The notes under the pieces are model-generated. The model saw nothing but the letters and a program-made list of their open reading frames with translations. It searched no databases and was not told the DNA's origin. 64,000 bases of DNA from Linyphia triangularis (Eukaryota > Arthropoda > Arachnida > Araneae > Linyphiidae), in the NCBI GenBank assembly GCA_963978545.1, contig OZ021732.1:27992123-28056122 (forward strand). The letters are read 5' to 3'. Both the position numbers and the translations under genes were made by a program. Below are positions 35,605-47,283 of the stretch, in pieces (position 1 is the first letter of the stretch; every line of letters begins with the position of its first letter).

Positions 35605-36830
35605 GTGGGAAGTGCTTATTTCGGAATGAATTATATATACAAAATTGCAATGGTTTATTACTTATGTAATGTGGTACAGATGCAATTTGATCGGGGTACA
35701 GATGTTAAGTATTATGGTACATGTGTTGTGTACTATGGTATAGATGCGATGTTTAATGTAACATGGTATAGAAGTGATGCAATATGAAGTGTATGTTTTA
35801 TAATATTGTATAGATGAAATGCAATAATTTAAAAGTTTATGGTGTAACATGTTATACGTGTTGTGTAAAACTATTATGTAACATGGCATACATGTTGTGT
35901 AATGTGGTACTGATGCAATTTGATGGGGGTACAGATGTTAAGTATTATGGTATAGATGCTATGTACTATGGTATAGTTATTATGTAATACGGTACACGTG
36001 TTATGTACTATGGTATAGATGCGATGTTTAATGTAACATGGTATAGAAGTGATGCAATATGAAGTGTATGTTTTATGATATTGTATAGATGAAATGCAAT
36101 AATTTAAAAGTTTATGATGTAACATGTTATACGTGTTGTGTAAAACGGTAAAACTATTATGTAACATGGCATACATGTTGTGTAATGTAGTACAAATGCA
36201 ATTTGATGGTGGGGGGGTGGGAGACAGATGTATTATGGTATATATGTTATGAATTATGTTATAGATGTTATGTACTATGGTAGAGATATTATGTGAAATA
36301 GTATAGATTTGATATATAGTGTAATATGGTATACATGCGATGTTTAATGTAATTTGGTATAGATTTGATATATGGTGTAATATGATATGATGCTATGTTT
36401 TATGTAAAATGGTATAGAGGTCATGTAATATGAAGTGTACGTGTAGCTGTTGTGTAATAATTTAAAAGTTTATGTAACATGCTATACTTGTTGTGTAAAA
36501 CGGTACAAAAGTTAAGTATCATGATATAAATGTTATGTAATGCTGTACAGTAGCTAAGCAATATTGTATAGATGTGAAGAAATATTGTATAGAAATAATG
36601 TAATATGGTATTGATGTGATTTATGATGTAATATGGTAAAAATGTGATGTATGAAGTAAAATGGTATAGATTTTATGGAATATGATGTTGATGTTTTTTT
36701 TTAATGTTTGTATGAGTTTTGTGGTATTGCATAGATGTGTTGTGCAATGCGGTAAAATTGTATGTAACTCAAGGTATATACTTTATGTAATATGATACAT
36801 ATGTTAAATAATATTGTCTAGATATTATGA
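35605..36830 (+). repeat. satellite of about 21-bp units with higher-order repeats
   Basis: The basic unit is close to TAATATGGTATAGATGTTATG (about 21 bp), repeated for 1.2 kb with much variation. Superimposed is a longer unit: a block beginning TAATGTGGTAC starts at 35667, recurs at 35900 and again in part at 36183 (spacings 233 and 283 bp), with near-identical content including GTATAGAAGTGATGCAATAT. The 21-bp period is a multiple of three, so open frames appear on both strands (for example 35662-35889 and 35874-36176, minus). They are artefacts. The right half decays into irregular units. Confidence 0.85.
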
Positions 36831-39305
36831 ATTAATGATTTGGAGTTGGTTTAACAAACTCAGTTATTGAAGAAATTGTTATGATATATTTTACGCTTTT
36901 ATATTGTTGATACAACATGGAAAACTCTCTAGTTTTTTTTATAAAAGTGCGACATGAAATGTGTTTTTATAACGTTAGAGATAAGTCTTTTAAATTTTTT
37001 TTTTTTAAATTTTGATCCAATAAGTATTTTACTGTCTACCTATCTATATTAAAAGTAGGAAAAAAAATAATTATTACTTACATTTTATTTACTATTTTTT
37101 TTTCTGTAAAAAATAATTGTTTCTTATGTATTAATTAAACTATAATTAAGATTATAAGGAAGCAAAAATTTATACAAATAAAGGAGACCATTGTACAAAA
37201 AATGGAGTATTTAAAGTTCATTTGCAAAATATTACTATATTTTACTTTAAATTTGGTTTAATATGTATATTACTGGTATATACTGTACGATTTTTAGACA
37301 GTTATAAAATATGTATAGCTGTATTTTTCATCACTGTTTTATAAATAGGATACGATTTGACTGAAATTATATAAATGGATGGGGTTCAATGCTATAATTT
37401 GTTTATGAAAAAGAATAAACGGTGATTTTTTTTCTTTAGAAAATATGCTGTTATACAGAAGTTTAAATGTTATACAGAAGATACAGACATAAAAAATATG
37501 CTGTTAGTGCTGTTTCACAGAAGCACTCAAAATAATCGTGCTTTTTTTTTTTTTTTAATTAAATGCGAATGAAATCAGTTAATAAGAAATTTTATCTACC
37601 ACAAAATATATTTTCCACTTCATTCTCAAAATAAACTTTCTAAATTAAACTAATTATTTATTATTCTCTATTTTAAATTTTTAATATATTCTGTACAATT
37701 ACGTTCATAGAATTAAAAATCTCATTCTTTATTCATAATCTTGAAATGAATGATAAACATTTTAAATGCAACATTTCATGAACTTTACCCATAAGATATA
37801 CAATAATCTTCTCAGAAATCTTTGATTTCCATTTTTATTTGATTGAAAATAAAATTAAAACGTATTATATTTAAATGTAAGCAATAATTTGTGATGGATA
37901 GTATGTTACTTCTAAACTTAGCATACTTATAATATATTTAATGTTTAATTTCAAAGTAAAATAGTCATTTATATTTTTTGTATTGTAGAAGCTATTGAAG
38001 TAGATTTTTTCTTAAAAGAAAATAGCGGGATTTAATAGTAAAACCTTTAAAAGAAATCTTTTTTTCTTCTAATTATTTACTGAATTTAAATTAATCTCTT
38101 ATGATTTGATGATGAAACTAACTTTTTCAAATGTGACCTTATAGGACATTGACTTCATTTCATTTAACTTAAAAGAAAACATAATGAGATCAATTATTAA
38201 ATAAAACTACTTTGAAACAACTCTATTAATTTTTATTAATCCTAAAATTATAATTTATGCTTTTAAACCACTGCACACCTATTAGAACTTCCGAAACTTA
38301 ATAATTGTATTACGTTTTAAAATTAATTTAAAAACTGTAAAATATTGTTTTCAAAATCAAAACCTCAATTATGTTTATGAAAAATATAAATTTAATCAAT
38401 TTCAATTTTCTCGAATATATACATTTATTCCAAAACAACTTTTTACAATCATTTGAATTTCAGGAAAGCAAAAAGCTGGCGGAATATTAGCGAGTCACGA
38501 GCTTAATTTGTTTTTTCAAATGTATGGATTCGATAAACTAATTATTTTAATAGCGATATAAAAAACTTTCCTAATAGTTTCGCTTGGGGTAACTTCAAAT
38601 TACTCTCTCTAATTTCCCTTCTGCTACTAAATAAAAAAAAGAAGAAAATAGCTTTGAAACATACATATCATTCAAATTATTCAAATAAGTACCCCATAAC
38701 CTAACAAATATGAGCGCCCCTAGCCATCGCATTTACTCTTGTGAAGTAGTAGTCATATCGCCTTTAATGTTATTTATACTTTAAGAATGCACTGCCTCAA
38801 TTTACACTATTATTTAGACGGTGTTAAATTCCAAGGTGGTCTATAAAATGAAGGTATATATTGAGTTTAGAATGTAGATGAGTAAAAACAATTTTTTTGC
38901 TTAATTTAGTCAATGACTTTTGGATGCTGCCTTTCTAAATGGGGAGCTGTCACGAAGTCTTTTACCCTACTTGTTATACAAATCGTATTTTAATAGTTAA
39001 GTTTCAGATCTGATAACATAATTATACTTATTTAAAAAAAAGTATGCATTACCATAATTATCATGCAGTATTGCTTGCATTTTTAGACTAGTTAGTATTT
39101 TGACGAGAGGGAACTTACTTAGCAGGTATTAAATTGAGCATATTTGATAATAATAATAAAAAAAAAAGAGTTCTATATTCTAATGACTTTATATAGATTG
39201 AACATATAAATTTATTTATAATTTTAATTAAATGGGAAATTAATTGGAATAATTCATTGTTAAATTCTTTGGATGGTTGATTTTGAAAATAAATGAACGG
39301 ACAGG
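36831..39305. other. very AT-rich gene-free interval
   Basis: No gene, RNA gene or structured repeat recognised. T runs lie near 36996-37006 and 37543-37556. Confidence 0.55.
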
Positions 39306-39450
39306 CAGGAACACATTTCAGTAACATGTAATATTATTATTATACAAGGATTTATCTTAGTATACTAACATTTATAGTATACTATTATTTATGTTAGTAT
39401 ACTAACATAAATCATTGTATAATAATACATGTTACTAAAATGTGTTCCTG
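39306..39450. repeat. 145-bp near-perfect palindrome
   Basis: The left arm starts CAGGAACACATTTCAGTAAC and the right arm ends with its near-exact complement. Arms of about 70 bp pair with only a few mismatches and one small indel. The inner part holds a perfect 22-bp palindrome centred on TTAGTATACTAA (39390-39411) and a diverged second copy of the same motif at about 39358-39369. No target duplication seen. Hairpin MITE or other cruciform-forming sequence. Confidence 0.85.
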
Positions 39451-39567
39451 CACATTGAATTATATTAGTTTTATCAATTCTATATTTTAAAAAGAGAAAC
39501 ACACTATTTCTTCTAAAATTACAAACTAAATGTATCTTTATTCTGGTGATAGTTTTCACATTAAGAA

Positions 39568-39599
<32 letters not shown>

Positions 39600-41128
39600 A
39601 AAAAAAAAAAGAAAGGAAAAGGAACTAACTGGGAAACTACTTCATACAATATACTGTTTGAAATATCTGATACTTTCTTTTACATTTTAATGTATGCTTA
39701 TAAAATACAGAGTCACATATAAACTAAATTTCAAATTACTTACACAAAAATCTAAAGCGTAACTGTTAATTTATTAATTAACATTTCATCATTGGGAAAT
39801 TCAATTCTGAAATTTAAAAAATTAGGATTCCAAAAAACTTTATTGACATTGCATCCTCTTGGTACTCCTTCCTTCGAAAATAACCCTATAATTCCAAATA
39901 ATAAATATAATTAATGAATTGGAATAGTTCTTTGCCCCTTTGATTGGAAAATTTATCCACTCTCTTGATGAGAGATGGAACTTTGTTATAAGAATGTGTG
40001 AATGTGTTATTTTAAAATTTGAAATCAGAAACGAGAATAACATTGAACTATCTTTGGAATTTAAACTTTTTGTTAATCAACTAGTACTTAATCTCCGATG
40101 TCCTCTAAGATCAAATCAAGACTAACAGGTGTGAAAAGAAAGTATTAAAAATACACTTAGTTTATCACACCAATTCCAACAAAAATACACTTTATATAGC
40201 AATTATTTCAGCAATCAGATGTCCTTGGTATTGAAATATTTCTCCATTCTGTCATTTGTACCCCCATTCATTGTCGCTTTGAGTCTAATAACAGGACCAA
40301 AACCGAGGTAACGACAACTGACTGCCATTTTTCATCAGCTACAGGTTATAGCCAGATAGAAGTGTTTTAGTATTTCAGATGACATTTACGTCTTTAATTA
40401 AACGGGATCGCTGCGTAGTCGGTTCTGGCACGTAATTGACAAAGCGAAATAACCTAAAGCTTTTGATAGAAGTGTAGATGTGATGAATGCATTCTCAATC
40501 GAAAAAGGTACCTACATAGAATTCAGATGGGATAAATAAAGGTATTTACTATATGAATTGTGGGATTTAGAAATTAATCAGTTTTTGGGGTTGCGAAAAT
40601 GAGGAAGGCATAACTTCGAAGCGAATGATCAGATGAATGAACTCATCAATGGAATATTTCTCTTTTTTGGAATCTGGAAAGCGTATAATAACACCGTATT
40701 GGGTGTGCATATGTATATATTTTAATTATATATTTCTGCAATTCGAGCTCTAGCTGTTATCGAGTTATATAGAATAATAGAAAAGATACCATGTTGCAAA
40801 AGGGGAAACAATTTTTTACTTCGTGAACAGATTTGATATTTTGTCAAGGTCGGAAAATGGACGCTCAACTTAATATAAGAAACTAGTTTCTGTAAAATTA
40901 GTTACAAATTTTGATTGATGTAAGGCATATTTTTCATGAGGATATGCAAACACAAATGATACTTTTACATTTCCGGAATCGTAGAATATTTTCTCTAAAA
41001 TGAAAAAAAAAAAGAAAAGTATTTAACACTATAAATTTTCTGAGATGCTTGATTTTAAAGTTATCGAAACATATTTGGAATTAATGTAATCTGTAATGAG
41101 TATCAAAATATTTATTATCAAAATTTAA
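39451..41128. other. AT-rich non-coding DNA with A runs
   Basis: No gene recognised. An A run interrupted by one G spans 39566-39610; the open frame read through it in antisense is mostly poly-Phe and not real. Overlapping short frames at 39840-40125 have no recognisable domain. Confidence 0.5.
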
Positions 41129-41419
41129 CCCTTAAATGCATATTGTTGCCAATTGTCTACATTCCTTAAACGCATAGCAATGTAGATCTGCATCGTATGT
41201 TTAAAACCTCATATCTTTTTATGTAGCAACCTTTTCATAGTGTTTTTTTAATTTTTATTTTACCAAAACTATTTTATCGTTTCCGAACGCGACTAGAATC
41301 GAACAGTTTATTTCTTTATCTGTGACAGTTTTTATTGTAGGGGCGCTGTTGGCTGACTACAATTTCATTTCGGAGGGTGTTTAGAATTGCGATTTTTTAT
41401 ACAAAAAATATAAAATCAT

Positions 41420-41453
<34 letters not shown>

Positions 41454-41677
41454 TTTTCGGATAGAAACAAGGTAAGAGTAACGAATAATATATATACTTT
41501 TGCATAAACTGATAAATTTATGCAAGAAAAATATAGGGTTTTTTTTGTGATATGATAATACATCAAAATGCAAAATTTTTATGTGGTGTTTTTTTGTATT
41601 TTTCTCATTATCTATACCCATTGCCCGGTTGATTTCAAATTTTATTCATTAAAAATAAAAACTCATGCATATAAGGG
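41129..41677. mobile_element. piggyBac-like MITE
   Basis: The left end CCCTTAAATGCATATTG is preceded by TTAA (41125-41128). The complement of the right end is CCCTTATATGCATGAG, and the following four bases are TTAG (41678-41681), one change from TTAA. TTAA target duplications with CCC-starting terminal inverted repeats are diagnostic of the piggyBac superfamily. The 549-bp interior has no transposase frame and contains a 29-nt A run at 41422-41450, so the element is non-autonomous. Minus-strand frames at 41381-41621 come from that run. Confidence 0.7.
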
Positions 41678-43000
41678 TTAGTGTGAAAAGTTGTTCAATT
41701 GAAATTAGATTGTTGGATTGAGCATGGGAAGTTATGTGGGAATAATAATTTTTTTATTATATTTATTGTATTTTTCATGAAATAAATAGACACATTTTTC
41801 TTAAGCAACTTGAAATTTCTACTTCAGGCACGAATTATTGTTCAGGCACATTTTTGTTGTAAACAATTTACAGAGATGTTCATTCTGTCGCACTGACTTA
41901 TTTTTAATTTTAGAAATATGATGTGAATTTTAGCTTTGCTACGAAGCCGAAGGATTTCTACCACTATGACTTACCAACTTATTTTGTCTATTTATAGAAA
42001 ATTAGAATATTAAAATCAATATTGGATATTTGATATCAGATTTTTTCTAGTTACTACTTTAATATTTTTTTTTTAAATGAAGGGGGCTGGCTTTGCTTTC
42101 TTTTTACCTACTTAATATTTTTTTTTTTTGGAATTCTATCAGTTTGTTCGGCATGCATTTTACTTTTCTTAAATGACATTAAAACATGAACAAAATTTTA
42201 ATACTTCCGTTAATCATGATTCTTAATTATAATATATATTTAAATTTTAAATTATAGGATAACTGAACGAGTAAACTTCGTTGCACGCAATACTAATACA
42301 GCATTAGAACTATAAATTGAAATGAAGGTTAGCCGACTAAGGAACTACAGCTGAGGATTTAAAGAAATCGTAAATGAGGACTTTTCATAGCACGCAATAA
42401 TATTATAGCATTATAAAACAATAGGATAAAATGAAGGCTATTTATTAAAAGATTTTTTTTTTTTTTTGAATTAATCATTCATTAGGATGATAGATTTTGT
42501 TTGTAACAGTTGAATGTTTGAGATATCTAACAAGTCAATTTTCATAAGATTTAAAGACGCATTTTTGATAAACGCATGTATAAAAATAGAAAAAGGCATG
42601 TATATCAATAAAATCGTCGGTGGGTAACCGTTATATCCGTTGCAACAGGTGTGATATTAGTCTGGTTATATTTTATAAATAATATAGGTGGATAATTATT
42701 TCTGATTCCTTTTTTGAATATACATTGATGATACTTCCATACTGCTTACATTATAGCCACCAAAGAAAAAAATAAAATAAGAAGTCGAAAAAGAAGTAGA
42801 AAAGTATATATCCATTTTTGGACTTCAATTAAAAGAGATTTGATATTAAAGTTCGCCTTTAGTTCAGCATAATAAGAAACTTATGTTTGTGCAGAAGTAA
42901 GTAATTTTACAGGCAAATTATTGTAACTACTAATTTCTTTAAATCTTATCAAAACTTGTTTTATTTATTTAAAAAAATTATAATTATTAATGTATTAAAA
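41678..43000. other. AT-rich DNA with a 107-bp duplication
   Basis: A block starting GCACGCAATA occurs at 42283 and 42390 (spacing 107 bp) and shares a GCATTA..A / AAATGAAGG continuation. T runs lie near 42066-42076 and 42453-42469. No gene recognised. Confidence 0.5.
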
Positions 43001-43240
43001 TAGATTATAATTTTTATGTTATAATTATAATCCTTATATTATAATTATAATACTTGAGTAATAATTACCATCCCTATGTTATAATTGTCATCCTTATGTT
43101 ATAATCATAATTCTTAATATAGAATTATAATTCTTAGTATAGAATTATAATTCTTAATATAGAATTATAATTCTTAATATAGAATTATAATTCTTAATAT
43201 ATAATTATAATTCTTAATATATAATTACAATTCTTAATGT
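43001..43240 (+). repeat. 20-bp tandem array, 12 units
   Basis: Twelve consecutive 20-bp units run without a single indel. The best-conserved units, at 43141, 43161 and 43181, are identical: AGAATTATAATTCTTAATAT. Outer units differ at several positions, as expected when the centre of an array is the most recently amplified. Each unit contains the small palindrome AGAATTATAATTCT. Confidence 0.95.
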
Positions 43241-44559
43241 AAATAATGAGAATACTAAATTGTTATAATCATCAATCCAATAACAAAATTAGTAAAAAAC
43301 TCCCCAACAGAGTCATGAACTATTTTCACTGTAAGAAAATTCATAATGACAATTCTTAATTCTAAATTATACAAAACTCACGCATGACATTTATAATTAA
43401 TGCGAAATCGGCAAAAACAAAATAACGAATGAATAATAACATGTTTTAAAGCAAGACTAATGACTGATTCAAAACTGAAAGGTCCAAATAAATCAACGAA
43501 ATTAATTTCAACAACATAAACGTACCCTTATGCAACACAAAACCACATTGCAGATCAAAACGACAACAAAACACTTTTAGGTAAGCAGGTGATGTCTGTA
43601 AACGTCCTTTCAACTTAAATTCTTTTCCACTTTCTGAATAGTTGGTCTCAACTACAAATTGACGGAACTGTCACCTCGATGGTAGCCCCAAAAAATGTGA
43701 CGTCCCCTTAAAAAGGCTACAATGGGCGAAACGAATCAATAAAGAGAGGTCAATTTTACCATCAGCGAGAGCATAATCATCTAAGCTTATTAAACTAGTG
43801 TGACACCGCGGGGTGGGCACTTAGCTGTTCAAGACATGTCTCGTAGTAGGCCATGGGGTAAAGACACCACGCTGTGACTTGCCTGTGTCCATCAAGGAGT
43901 TGCTATTGTGTGTTTGTTAATGGAATGAAGGAAATTCCGTCTGGGATGATTTCTTTTGTTGTGGTTTTTTGATTTGTGGTTAGTTGTGTAATTAAAAAGA
44001 AAGAATTTATGGGAATTAGAATGAACTCGTGCGACTTAGTTAGAAATATTCTGCGGGATTGTGGATGATGAGATATTGTTGTTGAAATATAGGTTTCAGA
44101 AATTTAATCGCTTAAAAATGAATTACTTCGGTTTCTTCGAAATGACATTTCAGGTATGCATTATAAAAATTTATATTTGAAACTATTAATATTATATTTC
44201 GAAATTCGGAAGTTACTGAAAAAGTTGAAAACCCATTTAGGAAAAGGGTATATCTAAACTATATAAAGACGACTTTCTTTTTTAATTTTGATAATTTGAT
44301 AATTTACCTTCTAATAAACCTGCTTTAGACATGCTCACTATTCATCACATTTTGCTACTTCGACACAAAGACGCGTAATTCAAGCAAGCGCAGTTGTCTT
44401 CTACGACCTCTTGGTAATGAAAACGACAATTTGAACGTTGTCATGTAGTTCTCATGGAAGTACTTGTGCTTCCAATCATCCTGAAAATATATTACTACGC
44501 ATATGTAGTGTTTTTTTTCCCTCTCCAAAACTAAAAGCAACTCAAAATATAAGTGCAGC
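43241..44559. other. non-coding DNA with GC-elevated island
   Basis: About 43560-43960 is non-repetitive and reaches about 55% G+C near 43800-43860, far above its flanks. I found no convincing long frame or known motif in it. Candidate promoter, enhancer or lncRNA. The rest is AT-rich with nothing recognised. Confidence 0.35.
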
Positions 44560-44600
44560 AAAATAAATAAATAAATAAACAAACAAACAAATAAATAAAT
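44560..44600. repeat. (AAAT/AAAC)n microsatellite
   Basis: About ten tetranucleotide repeats: AAAT units, then three AAAC units, then AAAT again. It lies within, and accounts for the hydrophobic part of, a 127-codon minus-strand frame at 44355-44738. Confidence 0.95.
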
Positions 44601-44819
44601 TTCACAGAAATGTACACAAACTTTTTTTATACTAAATCGTTCTTTAATAGAAATAAGACAAGAAATTTGAAGAAAACAAAATATTTTGAATTTTGCAAAT
44701 ATCTGCGAAGCAATTCCGTTGTACAAGTTCATTTGCAAGTTCTAACCTGGTGTATTGTATTCTAATTACGTGCAGAAGTGACCTTTAAGCAATACGCTGA
44801 CTAACATAAGCCAAGTTTG

Positions 44820-45260
44820 CCAAGTTTATTACATATGCAGGTCTTATATAATTCCAACTACTTTAAATAGTAAAACATGAACGGTGTGCATTCATTCATA
44901 TTCCATAAGAGGAAACAGCTCAAGTTTTTCGAAACCACAAGACACAATTGATGTTTTTTTTTTTTTTTTTAAACATATTTAGCAATTATACCGCAAAGTG
45001 CAAAATAGCATCCACTGCCCCAAAATGCTAAAATTTCAATTGTGTCTGTACTATCCGTTCATTCATATATCCTAAAAGGTAAAAGTTCGAGGTTCTCTAA
45101 TCCACGGGACACAATCCATGATTTATTACACATTTAAGAATTATAAAGTAAAGATCCAATATAATTTCCACTTCCCTAAAATGCCAATTGAGTACTTTAC
45201 ATCCATTAATATCCTCTAAGACGAACAATTTCCGAGTCTCACCAATTCACAATTTTTCCT
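44820..45260 (+). repeat. diverged tandem array, unit about 150-170 bp
   Basis: The block CATTCATTCATAT...CCATAAGAGG recurs as TTCATTCATATATCCTAAAAGG (about 45059) and ATCCATTAATATCCTCTAAG (about 45200). Each is followed by a TTC(G)A.G.TTC and CACAAT segment and by CC(A)CT..CC..AAATGC near the unit end. About three units plus a partial one at the left; strongly diverged. Confidence 0.6.
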
Positions 45261-46401
45261 TCCAATGACTCAGTGGGTCACCTTTCTGTTTAAATGCCAT
45301 CACACATCATATACGATTTCCAGAACTCATAAAAACTACAAATTGGACATCCTTGTCGCCTGATCTCAATCTTCCCGAGGTAGATGCTATCGATGAAATA
45401 TCGAGTTCAGCTCAACCTGACAACTCTGTCACTTCTTATCGCCCTCCGGAGTAATTAAAAGGAGAAGCGACCACGTGAGAAAGTGAGTGGATGCATCTGA
45501 GATGGTTCTCCAGGGTTTCAATTTCTGATTAAATTCTAGAAGGAATCGGTAAAGAGAAGTGCTGTATTATTTGCGAGGAATCACGTTTCGAGACCTCAGG
45601 TTGTTTAGGAAGCGAATATCTCAGTTAGATAAAGGTTGGGTCTCCGAAATCCACTTTGTTTTTGAAATGGATTTTTGTTATTGGACATGGACTAACAAGT
45701 TGGGATTCCCAAAAAGTTTTTTTAAGTTCTTTCTATTTGGTTTTCAAGTTCAATTATAAAATTGTTTGTAAGTTTTTTTTTTTTTTATACCTTATGAATG
45801 AGTTGTTTGTAGCAATTTTAAGACATTTAAAATTACCATTTGATGTTGTAGAAAGGCAGCTTTTATAGACTGTTTTCCTGCCTAATACAACTGTATTTAA
45901 ATTTTTAATAAAAAATAATTTAAAATGAAAATGAAATATTTTTTTCCTAAAAATTATTGAAAATACTTCTAATAGACGTACAGCTACCAAGTTTTTAACA
46001 TTTTAGTTGTTGCAATACATTTTAAAACTTCAAAATGAATCTTAAGGTAAATGTTTGTTTTCTGGTCCTCACTTTAAAAATTTGAGCCTGCGCATTTTCA
46101 AAATAAATTGATTAAACTTTCTCAATATGCCTCAAAATACAACTAGTTTTAATGCCAAGAAAGTAAGCTTTAAAATTATTAAATTTTGAGTTTTAATTTT
46201 GCTCTTCAGCTTTTATATTTTATTTCTTAAGAGATAAATCCAGTTCACCCATCGCATGCAAAAAATGTAAACGTTATATAATGACAAGAAGGAAGAGGAA
46301 AGGCAGAAGAGGTGGTAGGGTGATTGTCCGTGAAAAATACAAATGCAAATACAAAAATGACGACTAACAACAGGCACAAGATCCCTCTAGGTCGGCAGAG
46401 T
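45261..46401. other. non-coding DNA with GC-elevated island
   Basis: About 45360-45660 is non-repetitive and near 45-50% G+C, including CCACGTGAG (an E-box core) at about 45470. Open frames at 45559-45868 have no known domain. The remainder is AT-rich, and the 3' flank of the LINE relic lies at 46270-46401. Confidence 0.35.
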
Positions 46402-46700
46402 TTAACTTTTCTGAATAATCTCCCAGTATAGATCCAGATGTCTTTTAAAACTGTTGACTCCGCTACAATTTACGATGTGGTCCGGCAGATTGTTTCACTT
46501 ATTAATCACTCTATTGTGAAAGTAATGTTTCTTATTCTCCAAGTTATAATGTGCGATTTAAATAACTTATATGCATGATCTCTTGTTCTCTTTCCCTTTT
46601 TGCACTCTAAACCTTTGAAACCAACCTATTTGATACAATTAAACTTATCAAATTACCTCTAGATTATCTTTGCTCCAATGAATGTATATTTAGGTTCCTT
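46402..46700 (-). pseudogene. C-terminal end of a non-LTR retrotransposon (CR1/jockey-type) reverse transcriptase ORF
   Basis: The minus-strand translation gives RGNLISL (about 46670-46690), then CKKGKRTRDHAYKLFKSH, and after a one-base frameshift YNLENKKHYFHNRVINK, a TGA where the family has Trp, then NNLPDHIVNCSGVNSFKRHL, DLYWEI and the natural stop at 46402-46404. The pattern RGH..KLFK - FF..RV...WN.LP..VV - NSFK..LD is the conserved end of the reverse-transcriptase ORF in CR1/jockey-type LINEs. Only this last part is present, which fits the 5' truncation common in LINE insertion. With one frameshift and one nonsense codon in the last 80 residues it is dead but not very old. Confidence 0.8.
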
Positions 46701-46769
46701 AATCCATCACCATAATCTAAACTGGAGTCCCCCTATCTTTTAACCCTTTAAATATTTTAGGTACTTATT

Positions 46770-46897
46770 AAAGCATTGTAGCTTTTTTGCGGTAGCTGGG
46801 GACCGATCGTGAGACCATTGGTTTCCCAGACAGATATTCCACCGCTAGACAAAAGAGATCTCTGTTGTATCTGTTAATCATACACGAGACCACTACA
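46770..46897 (-). mobile_element. tRNA-like repeat, copy A
   Basis: On the minus strand GTCTAGCGGTGGAATATCTG (box A-like) is followed by TGGGAAACC and CACGATCGGTCCCCA (box B-like). The spacing fits a tRNA-derived SINE head, but the stems are too degenerate for a tRNA. It is about 85% identical to copy B at 47089-47227 over roughly 125 bp. It lies immediately 5' of the LINE fragment on the same strand. Confidence 0.6.
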
Positions 46898-47088
46898 TAG
46901 TCCCTTTCCAGTGAATCGCGAAGGGACGAACGATTCAATTCCTTCCGAGTGCGGCAGTGAGTAGACAGAGTTGCTGTTTGTCAGTGAGTCGCCAAAGATG
47001 CCGAAATGATAGTGTGGAAGTCGAGCAGTATTTTTTCAGAAGGTGCCGATAGATGGCAGCATATTTCAGTTGGCCGATATTCACCAAC

Positions 47089-47227
47089 AAAGCGTTGTAG
47101 CTTTTCTGCGGTGGTTGGGGATCGATCGTGAGACATTTGGTTTCCCAGTCAGATACTCTACCGCTAGACAAAAGAGATCGCTGGTGTCTAGGAGTAGTAT
47201 CGGTTATTTATACACGTGACCACCACA
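47089..47227 (-). mobile_element. tRNA-like repeat, copy B
   Basis: The minus strand has GTCTAGCGGTAGAGTATCTG and CACGATCGATCCCCA in the same positions as copy A. Shared flanks include TACACGTGACCACCACA / TACACGAGACCACTACA and AAAGCGTTGTAGCTTTT. About 190 bp of unrelated sequence separates the copies. The minus-strand open frame at 46935-47171 overlaps this copy and is not a gene. Confidence 0.6.
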
Positions 47228-47283
47228 CTTATAACTCCTGTCAGCTTTCTCATAGTACTGTATTAAATAAAACGCTTTGTGAG

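Noticed and set aside
35662..36176. Open frames of 75-100 codons on the minus strand as a repetitive protein
   Set aside because: They follow from the 21-bp satellite period being a multiple of three; composition mirrors the repeat.
39389..39649. 86-codon minus-strand frame with a long Phe run
   Set aside because: Translation of a poly(A) tract; the same applies to the frames at 41381-41621 and 53465-53650.
44355..44738. 127-codon minus-strand frame with a hydrophobic segment as a membrane protein
   Set aside because: The hydrophobic part is the antisense reading of an AAAT/AAAC microsatellite; the rest has no recognisable domain.
46935..47171. 78-codon minus-strand frame as a gene
   Set aside because: Overlaps the tRNA-like repeat copy B and has no protein similarity I can recognise.
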